A DNA stretch of 64,000 nt from Ophiodon elongatus (Eukaryota > Chordata > Actinopteri > Perciformes > Hexagrammidae): positions 3,645,001-3,709,000 of the forward strand of contig JACSYO010001810.1 of assembly GCA_016806645.1 (NCBI GenBank), read 5' to 3'. The position numbers and the translations under genes are program-made. Below the pieces are notes generated by a model. It saw only the letters and a list, made by a program, of their open reading frames with translations, did not search any database and was not told the origin of the DNA. Positions 56,898 to 64,000 of the stretch are shown here, in pieces. Positions within the stretch are counted from its first letter, which is position 1. Every line of letters begins with the position of its first letter.

Positions 56898-59800
56898 CTA
56901 CAGTGCAGCTACTTTTGGTTTTATTTCTGGGCTATTTCTACGAAAAAGTCTATCCATGATGAACGTTGGCATGTACGACACAGGCAACCAGAAGAACTTT
57001 GCGTCCCATCCAGCAGAGTAGCGAGTACGAGGATGAACGGCAGTGACGGCGTGCTCCATGCAGCCGACCACCTTCATCAGATTACTGTCTGTCAACATCC
57101 TGAACCTCTGATCCAACATGTCAATAGCTGAAAGACAAACAGTTCAGATATTTTAAGTTTATATAGAGGACTTTTTTCTTTTTTCTTTTAAAAACAGGTC
57201 TGTTATTTCTAATTAGTTCCTAATAATATATTTTCTTGAAGAAAGCTGTGTAATTTGGCACTAAACATAGGTAAAATACAGACATGGCTCATTTGATACA
57301 CTACAAAATAATGGAAAATTAAGCTAGTCAGTGCAGCAAAAATGCCTTAATTTGTCTACAGGTAGTACACAATTCCATATGGAGAACATTGTGTCTATTT
57401 TTTATTATGAGGAAATAAGGGATCCATAGCACAACACTTTACCTATAATTGTGTTATCAAAAAAACTCATCAAAACATAATTTTTTCATTATTCATTATA
57501 ATTCAAGTTTATCTAAACAGAACAGAATCACTATCAATTTATATTTATTAAGGATTTTGACTCAAATGGCAAAAGTAAATAAATAAAAGGTCTGCAAATA
57601 CTGAAAAGTGGAGAGAACAAGTTAAGATGATTTATGTCATGGAGAAGATCTCAGATCATTAATTGGCGAGATGGGCAACATTTGACAAAATAATTTTCTC
57701 TTATTTATGCAAATTGTTCAGTGGTACTATATAAACTATATAAAAAAAAATAATAATAAAAAAAAAAAAAGTTATTATTTATTACCAAGTGGACTAACTC
57801 ACATGCTTTCAAGAAACCAGGTCCATATTCATCCTTCACAGTCTGAGGTAATCGGTCCCAGAGCATCCTCATGTTATTTTTCATCATGTCTACGTCCGTC
57901 ACGTTTGTCCTGAAGAAGCCTGGCTCGATGCACGCAACCTTGATTCCAAACGGCGCCATGTTGAGACTGAAACAGAAAGGAGGGCACGTTGCTGTAATTT
58001 GAGAAGACACTCGTGAGGATAACAATGTGGCTACAGCATGAAAAGGTGACGTCTTCTCTCACCGCAGACTGTCATTGAAGGACTCCACTCCGAACTTGGA
58101 CACGCAGTACGGCCCGCCGAACGCGCTGACTCGCCCAAACACACTGGCGACGTTCACCACTCTGCCTCTGGCCTTCTTGATGAGCGGGAGGACGCTCAGC
58201 GTTACATCGATTACGCCGCACAGATTGACAGCCAGCATGCTCTTGTAGTCGTCTATAGTGAGCCAGTCAGTGGGACCGGACGGCAGAGCGACTCCAGCGT
58301 TGTTCACGACGGCCCACAGGCCTGGAGCAGCAGAACAAGATAATAAACACCAAGAGAAGAGAGTGTTAAAAAAAGGGGACAGCTTACTCCAAAATCATGA
58401 ATACATATTTTTCCTCTTATCTGTAGTGCTACTTATTAATCTAGATTGATTTGTGTGTGTGTGTGTGTATTTTTGGAGATATTGGCCGTAGAGATGTCTG
58501 ACTTCGTGTGTGGCACTCGGCTTGCGGCTCAAAAAATACATTTGAAAAATGTAACAGACATTTATCTTTGCAGAAATCATGACCCTGTCACTCAAAATAA
58601 TCCACACACCTCGTTGTGAGCTGTGTGGATTTCTCTAAAATATTAATTTCCCCAAAAGACAAGAATAAGTTTCACCAACACTGGGTTGTGTAATAGACAA
58701 TACCAGATAACATGACCCCTGTTTTTTTTTATAACTTATTTACCTCAAATTCCCTCTGAAAACTCAAGCCCAAAAGTTACACACTTTTGTATCTGATAAC
58801 GAAGGTAATCTATGATAAGCTTTGAAGAGCGGGTTCAAACAGGGACAGAGGAGTCAAAGTCCATCAGGAACAAAAGCTTTACAAGTTTGATTGGGTTGTG
58901 AAACTGTGTTTTCAAGATAATCATATAACTTAAGAAAAAGCCATTGACTGTAGTGAAAAGGTCATTATCTGTAATATATTTAGATTAGAATTTACAATCA
59001 ATATGGGAGGCATGATAATGTCTGGAGTCAGACACACAGTTAAAAGACCAAACATTTTATAACACATAAAATGTTCATATGATGCTGTTAATGGCATAAT
59101 CCTTCGAGTACAAATATTTGTTAAATTATTATAAACAGGTGAGAGGAAAATATGCATTTCTCATTTTCAGGGTTAACTGTCCCTTTAATACCTAAATGCT
59201 TGACACTTTGCCTGGAAGTAAAATCACTGCTTCGGGTTGAGTGTTACATTTATGTTAAACATGCTATGTTAATAAAGTTTGTGGAATACTCCGATACGAT
59301 GGGAAACACAATCTCTTTCTTGCTAAGAGTTACATGAGAATTGGTACCACTCTCATGTCTGGATGGTAAATATGAAGTTACAGCCAGCTTAGCTTAGCAT
59401 AAGAACTGTAAACAGGGTAACACAAATAGCCTGGCTCTTTCTCAGATAACACCATCCACTATATAGTCACTATGCCTGACAATTACTTCAGTTTTTTTTT
59501 TTAACAAACAAGATAGTGTTTTAATAAGGGATCTTATAGATGCCGGTATACTGAGGATTTGATCGCCTTTATCAGGCTTGATGTTTCCCCTTGTTTACAG
59601 TCTTTATGCTAAGCTACGCTAACTGGCTGCTGGCTGTAGCCTCACAATGAACAGACGGACATGAGAGCGTTTTGAAAAAAAAAAAAAAAAAAAATTCTTT
59701 AATTATCAGTACTACCCAATTTCAAATATAAACAACATATATTATATTGTTGATTCACCTGAAATCCTACGAATGCCATTAACTGAGATGGACATAATAA

Positions 59801-60178
59801 TACCTGTGAGATAAACAGACATTAAATGTGACCATAAAAAAAATGAGTCCCTCAAAGCCACTCACCCTTCTGTCCAACCACAGTCTTGATCAAAGCTGCT
59901 GTTTTGCTGACACTCTCGGAGTCGGTGACATCCAGGTGAAAGGTCTTTAGTCTGTCGGAGGCATTCTTCTTCAGCTCATCCTCTCCCTTCTCAGTGTAAC
60001 AGCCCGCAATTACATTGAAGCCCAACTTGTCCATGTGTCTCGCGAGGAGATTACCAAACCCAGTGTCACAACCAGTGATGTAGACATATTTCTCTTCTTT
60101 GTTGGGCACTCTTTTCCTTTCCTTGTACCAACGATAGACGAACCAGGGAGCTACCAGTCCGACGACATACAGGAACAT
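56898..60178 (-). CDS. dhrs9: Dehydrogenase/reductase SDR family member 9
   Basis: Membrane-bound microsomal SDR (SDR9C4 type) that oxidises all-trans-retinol and 3-alpha-hydroxysteroids using NAD. Exons in transcript order: 60178-59866, 58321-58063, 57966-57803, 57127-56898, giving 321 residues (mammalian DHRS9 has 319). The start MFLYVVGLVAPWFVYRWY is a hydrophobic ER anchor. An in-frame ATG at 60226 is rejected because a good acceptor (TTTTTAG, about 60184) lies between, so the ATG probably opens the second exon after a 5' UTR exon near 61290-61440. Motifs: TGCDTGFGN cofactor loop, NNAGV, VNVASV with the catalytic serine, YCVSK active site, and IEPGFFRTNV. The C-terminus reads HPRTRYSAGWDAKFFW and ends KPKVAAL. 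From memory DHRS9 also flanks LRP2 in mammals, which supports the name. Intron 1 (1.5 kb) is full of mobile elements. Confidence 0.82.
58451..58470. repeat. (GT)n short tract
   Basis: About nine GT units inside the left arm of the hairpin MITE. Confidence 0.8.
58681..59118. repeat. 440-bp direct repeat, copy 2
   Basis: Partner of 56391-56835, embedded between the two ends of the hairpin MITE. The last shared words are AATGCTGTTAATGG and ACAAATATTTGTTAAATTAT. Confidence 0.75.
59346..59670. mobile_element. Palindromic element with long terminal inverted repeats
   Basis: The left arm (ACTCTCATGTCTGGATGG, then TACAGCCAGCTTAGCTTAGC and ATAAGAACTGTAAACAGGG) is the near reverse complement of the right arm (TTGTTTACAGTCTTTATGCT, AAGCTACGCTAACTGG, GGCTGTAGCC to GACATGAGAGCG). 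The arms are about 75 bases. This is a common teleost non-autonomous element, probably hAT-related. It is followed by a 20-base A-run (59675-59694). No clear target-site duplication was found. Confidence 0.75.
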
Positions 60179-60486
60179 TATTTCTAAAAACCAGACTGTC
60201 AGAGTTAAATGATAAATAACTTGCAAATAACACTGTAAAGATGTATAATGCTATACTGATTAAATTAAATGTTGACAACTGGGCATACTCCAATAGTGAT
60301 TGGGATATATGCTACTGTTGCCGGGGTCGGGAATGAATTTTCAATCTCAAAATGTGTCAAAAGTCTGAGGTTTACATAAATCCTATAGTGAGCCTACTTT
60401 TCAATACATCCCCATGCTGAGCAAACACTACACTTGCATCCCTAGATCTATGATCTCAAACCTATACTGCTGTAAATCCTGTAAAT

Positions 60487-60525
60487 TTCCCCGCTGCGGG
60501 ACTATTAAAGAATTATCTTATCTTA
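60487..60525 (+). repeat. LINE-like 3' tail
   Basis: TTCCCCGCTGCGGGACTATT, then AAAGAATTATCTTATCTTA. Same family as 45690-45731. Confidence 0.5.
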
Positions 60526-60917
60526 AATTGAAGACATTTTAACAATTTCGACCTCATCTTTATACTGAACTGAACATGAAACTGAATCCTGGACAAACCT
60601 GTCTTTCTGTGGGCGGATTGCAATGCTTTCAGGAATGTCTGTGCTACTCAACAGGGAGGGACATTTTTGTGTGATGAGTCCTCTTTCAGCATTGCACCTT
60701 ACAATGTGATGCCTTACAGACCTAAAGGCCACTTTTAACTTTAGTCTTAAAATGATACAGAATATGAAATATTGGCCATTACATTTTCCCCAAGACCCTA
60801 GCTGAAATTGCTTTTATAATAATAAACACACAATTTAGACTAAATGTAAGACAGAGGCAAGACTTGACTGTCATTTTACAAATTAGCCAGATCAACTGAG
60901 ACTTAATATTGTATACT

Positions 60918-61140
60918 GGCTGCAACTAACTGATGATCGATACAAGGTCATAAAACAGATGACAAATTTAGATTTTTTTTCCCCCCTAACCGACAGTGCA
61001 AAAATGTAAAGATATTCAGTTTTTTACTAAGAAAGCAGCAAAATCCTCTTTGGATCAAGGGAATGTTTTGTATTTTTGCACGAAAAATAAATTAACAATT
61101 TAATCAATTAACAAAACTGTTTCCAAATCATTTTCTGGAG
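60918..61140. mobile_element. GGCTGCAACTAA-type hAT element
   Basis: Starts GGCTGCAACTAACTGATGAT and contains AATGTAAAGATATTCAGTTT, AGCAGCAAAATCCTC and TTTTTGCACGAAAAATAAAT, the ordered landmarks of a widespread teleost repeat. It lies in the 5' region of dhrs9, upstream of the start-codon exon. Confidence 0.65.
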
Positions 61141-61283
61141 CAATTATTCCCATTTGAAATGTTACACATTAGATGATATACAATTGCACCATGTGGACAG
61201 AGATTCAGAGGACTGGCGGTTGTAATTTCAGGTTTAACTAGTTGAACATCTCTTTAAGGAGTTAAAAAAAGAAAAGAAACTTA

Positions 61284-61440
61284 CGTGAATGTTTAATGAA
61301 TAAATCAGTGTCGCAAGGCAGAGCAGCAGGACGCCAATCTTCAGGAGAGACGCTGGAGAGGGGGTAAAGAGTTTTTCTTTTTCTTTTCCTACTTCATTTA
61401 TTTTAATGAGACTTAACTTCCGGGGAACTCAGCTGTTCTC
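61284..61440 (-). promoter_or_regulatory. dhrs9: Probable dhrs9 promoter and 5' UTR exon
   Basis: On the minus strand a CpG-bearing stretch with an ETS-like ACTTCCGG (61416-61423 on plus, CCGGAAGT on minus) leads to a segment ending in a consensus donor CAC|GTAAGT near 61284. Spliced to the acceptor at about 60184, it would supply a 5' UTR. An open frame reads KIGVLLLCLATLIYSLNIH but has no ATG. Confidence 0.45.
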
Positions 61441-61477
61441 CTCCGCCTTCTTTTTCACGGAAATGATGTGTTGACAT

Positions 61478-61490
61478 CGCCATCTGCTGG
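61478..61490 (+). promoter_or_regulatory. CTCF-like motif
   Basis: CGCCATCTGCTGG fits the CTCF core consensus. It lies just upstream of the putative dhrs9 promoter. Confidence 0.45.
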
Positions 61491-61526
61491 AGACTGCATG
61501 ATAATGTCATATAGACATACATGCAT

Positions 61527-61586
<60 letters not shown>
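61527..61586. repeat. (TATC)n microsatellite
   Basis: About fifteen perfect TATC units, ending TAGATGGATAGATA, about 90 bases upstream of the putative dhrs9 promoter. Confidence 0.95.
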
Positions 61587-61599
61587 GATGGATAGATAT

Positions 61600-64000
61600 A
61601 ATATTACATTCATTCTTACCATTCTTATTAATTATTAAAAGAAGATAAAAAAAAGAATAGCCCGGGGGACACTCAGTGACCCCCGGGAGCCCCCGATTAT
61701 GAGTTTCATAGAGGCTCTTCAGAAACATGTGGGTGACGTCACCCAAAACCCATTCCTTGCCAGGGAGTTCCTCGAGGCTTCCACCAGACTCCCAAGCTGT
61801 GTTGAAATAACCCCAGTGTTTCTCGGGGCCCTGTTAACACCATGCAAGGGCATTCCAGAGCTCTTCCTGTCACACCTGTTTCTGATTCTCGGCAGTTCGG
61901 CCGACACCTGCTCCTCCTGAGCTGCCTGCAATTCCTGTTCCTGCCTTGCAGTGGCAGTCACCAGTTTCACTGGTTCCACCAGCTGCCGTTTCTGAACCTC
62001 AAGTCCTCGGGTCCAGCTCGAGAGGGGTTCTATCTTCATGGCTGTCCTCTAGAGGAGTCCTGTCACCATCTTAGTCCTCCAGACGGGTTCAGTCTTTGTC
62101 GCCAACCTCCACACTTGTTCTGGCCGTCCATCCGCCTGGGGTCTTCTGCTCCGCACCTGTCCGGCCCTCCATTTTACTCCAGAGACTTGATAAGACTTTT
62201 ATGGACTCCATGTTTTACTTCTGTATTTGCACATAGTTGTGAGGCTTTTCCATGCAAGGCAACTGTCAGCTCTGTGAGACAAAAACAGGAAGTCGTTTTT
62301 TATCTGTGTCTTTGACTATAGCCCCTTCCTTTCTGTGGTATTATCATAATTTTTCAGTTTCTTTTGCACTTGACCCTGAATGACTTTTGACACACCAATG
62401 TTTGATTAGTTAACTAGTTCCTTGTGTATTTAGTTCATGCGCCTCCCGCTCCTTGTGTCCTTGTGTCAGTTTGCCATATTTTCATAGTTGTTCCCAATGT
62501 TGCAATGTTACTATCTGTTTTTTTTTTTTTTACCGCTCACTCATGGCAGCATACTCTGCTCCTGGAGAAAATCCCAGTCCAGCAGCAGTATTTCAAGGAG
62601 AAGATGTGTGGGAGTCACTTTGTTCACCTGGGTGTCGTCCGTGAGAGGCTCAACCAGGTCCCCGAAAGCCACTCAACCCTCCTTGCCTGTTAGCCAACAG
62701 CCTTGCCATATATGAAATCATCCTAACTACACAACGTTTGCCCTATTGACTCTCTCTGCTGTTGCTGACCTCTTTGTGCTGGTTTACTGAGTTGGCTCAC
62801 TGAGCGACAAAACTAAGAACACACTTTTAAATAACGCCTTATAGATCCAATAAGTGTAAGATTCAACAACTGGATTATCAATTACTTGCCTCAGATTTGT
62901 TCAAAATCAGATTTTGGCGGACTACTAAGGTAAATAAACTGAAAGTTTACTAGCATTTTTCTTTGTTTCCAAATCGTGTGCATAGGATGTTTTTATTTTA
63001 GGTGTGCTGAACATGGGAGAAGTTTGCCTTCTGGGCTTTTTGCCAGAAATCTCTTTAGGTTTGAGAGATCCTAACATGATAACAGTCCTTAGTCGTGAAT
63101 TGATGTTGCTGCATTCTTGAAAGTCAACCGTTGAAGGATTCATCTCTGGCTTCGAGAAGCATCCAATGTTACACCACAAAACAGAAACAGAAGTATTACC
63201 CTATTATGTACAGCATGTAATTCTCTTGCTTATTAAATATACTATTTGGAACTACTTCCTACTTCGAGACCTCAAGACACGAGAGACAGGAAGAGCGAGA
63301 GGGGCGCGCGTCAGTGACTCAGCAACTCAGCAACTCATTCGGGGCTCAAGTTCATTGTGTAGTTCGTTCATTCAAAGAATCACTGAACGCCACAACATGT
63401 CACGACAGGTGTATAGCTCAGGACCCAGCGAGGCAGAATGTTGAGTGTGAAGTTGTTTGGATGGGTGATTCTCGAGAAAGCTACAAGAGACGGAGGCCAA
63501 GCAAGCGGCCCATAAACCCACTAGTAAAAATAATAACCCAAAAATGTATACAGGCTTCATACTATTTAAACAGAGTCAATCATTCTGTCACCATGACAAC
63601 AGCCCAACAACCCATCTTACATATTATTTTCTAATATTCTCTAGATTTAACAGCATTCAGCCAATCCTTCTTGGTTTCTCTCCTGCAGCACCTGTGTTTG
63701 TACTGTCGATGTATGAATGTATAACCGAATGTATAAAAATGACAAAATCTCCTCAAGGGTGCTTAGTTTCTTCAGGCAACCTCAGATATCACTCAGCTAA
63801 AATGAAATGTTGTAGAACAGAGTCTCTGATGTACCTAAATTAGACAGATTAGTTCAACTTTTCCCACCGTCTGCTGTTGCTTAGTATCCAGTGACACCTG
63901 AAGCCTGATCAATTATAGAATTGTCTACGTGTCTAAGATATAGCTACGTGTTAGTCAAAGATTTGGTCAAACTGCAGCATCCCTAAATCCCCAAAATGTC
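61600..64000. other. Right edge, no gene recognised
   Basis: Mixed sequence. From 61660 to about 62330 it is richer in G+C (CCCGGGGGACACTCAGTGAC) with overlapping open frames on both strands up to 157 codons, none similar to a protein I know; a decayed retroelement is possible. From 62330 on it is AT-rich with a T-run (62518-62531). Around 63280-63400, TTCATTCAAAGAATCACTGAAC and repeated CAGCAACTCA words suggest another repeat. No tRNA or splice-linked exon set was found. Confidence 0.4.

Larger units (their letters stand above)
58370..59188. mobile_element. Hairpin MITE with nested insertion, dhrs9 intron 1
   Basis: The left end AAAAGGGGACAGCTTACTCC and right end GGTTAACTGTCCCTTTAATA are imperfect inverted repeats. 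Just inside, ATTTTTCCTCTTATCTGTAG on the left mirrors CAGGTGAGAGGAAAATATGC on the right. The internal 58500-58620 matches, inverted, the MITE at 1197-1581. The right arm is interrupted by the 440-bp direct repeat. Confidence 0.65.

Noticed and set aside
60179..60226. Upstream ATG at 60226 extending dhrs9
   Set aside because: A strong splice acceptor lies between it and the ATG at 60178, and the longer N-terminus does not resemble the family, which starts MFLY-like.
61842..62315. 157-codon plus-strand frame as a gene
   Set aside because: The composition and lack of any recognisable domain do not support a protein; kept only as an observation.
63372..63560. 62-codon minus-strand frame with a signal-peptide-like start
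   Set aside because: The N-terminus is hydrophobic, but there is no homology, cysteine pattern or splice context; it lies in repeat-like sequence.
1..64000. Prokaryotic-type systems: operons, CRISPR arrays, phage or toxin-antitoxin modules
   Set aside because: The window is intron-rich vertebrate DNA; no spaced direct-repeat arrays or compact gene runs exist. The only tandem arrays are microsatellites.
1..64000. tRNA or rRNA genes
   Set aside because: No cloverleaf with A and B boxes, and no conserved rRNA segment, was seen by eye.

Overview
This is a 64 kb piece of a ray-finned (teleost) fish nuclear genome. The evidence is spliced vertebrate genes with GT-AG introns and several non-coding repeat families that I recognise as typical of teleosts. 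I see no bacterial, viral or CRISPR content. Exon borders and repeat identities were read by eye from the sequence, reading frame and family knowledge; no database search was run.

Layout. At 715-3135 (+) lies a broken copy of the mitochondrial ATP synthase beta-subunit gene. It keeps its introns, so it is a duplicated rather than a retroposed pseudogene. At 3380-5343 (-) is a six-exon coiled-coil gene, the fish counterpart of CCDC89. It has a ciliary-type X-box just upstream and one apparent single-base frameshift in an A-run. A CpG-bearing interval of about 1 kb (5344-6382) separates it, head to head, from the dominant gene. That gene is lrp2 (megalin), at 6383-51438 (+). I could place all 78 coding exons with consistent phases. 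They give 4657 residues with 36 LDL-receptor class A repeats, eight YWTD beta-propellers with their EGF modules, one membrane span and a tail with three NPxY endocytosis motifs. This matches mammalian megalin almost residue for residue in length.

Downstream and convergent with lrp2 are two tandem SDR9C-type retinol/steroid dehydrogenase genes on the minus strand: an RDH-like gene (52504 to about 54991) and dhrs9 (56898-60178). From memory, LRP2 and DHRS9 are also neighbours in mammals, so this is conserved synteny. The last 2.5 kb (61.5-64 kb) holds a TATC microsatellite and low-information sequence with no gene I can support.

Interspersed elements include two copies of a hairpin MITE with GTCCCTTTAA-type ends, two 'CAGTGGTGGAAGAA' hAT-type MITEs, a long-TIR palindromic element, fragments of a 'GGCTGCAACTAA' element, LINE-like 3' tails and several microsatellites. 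A 440-bp direct repeat links the 3' flank of dhrs9 with its first intron. The genes do not form one pathway. lrp2 is an endocytic receptor for many ligands, including carrier-bound retinoids and vitamins, and the SDR genes probably oxidise retinol or hydroxysteroids, so a functional link through retinoid handling is possible but is only inference.

I found no clear undescribed system. The most interesting leads are the CCDC89/lrp2 head-to-head promoter with an X-box, three phase-compatible candidate micro-exons in lrp2 introns, the extra NPxY motif, and the nested repeat history of the dehydrogenase pair.
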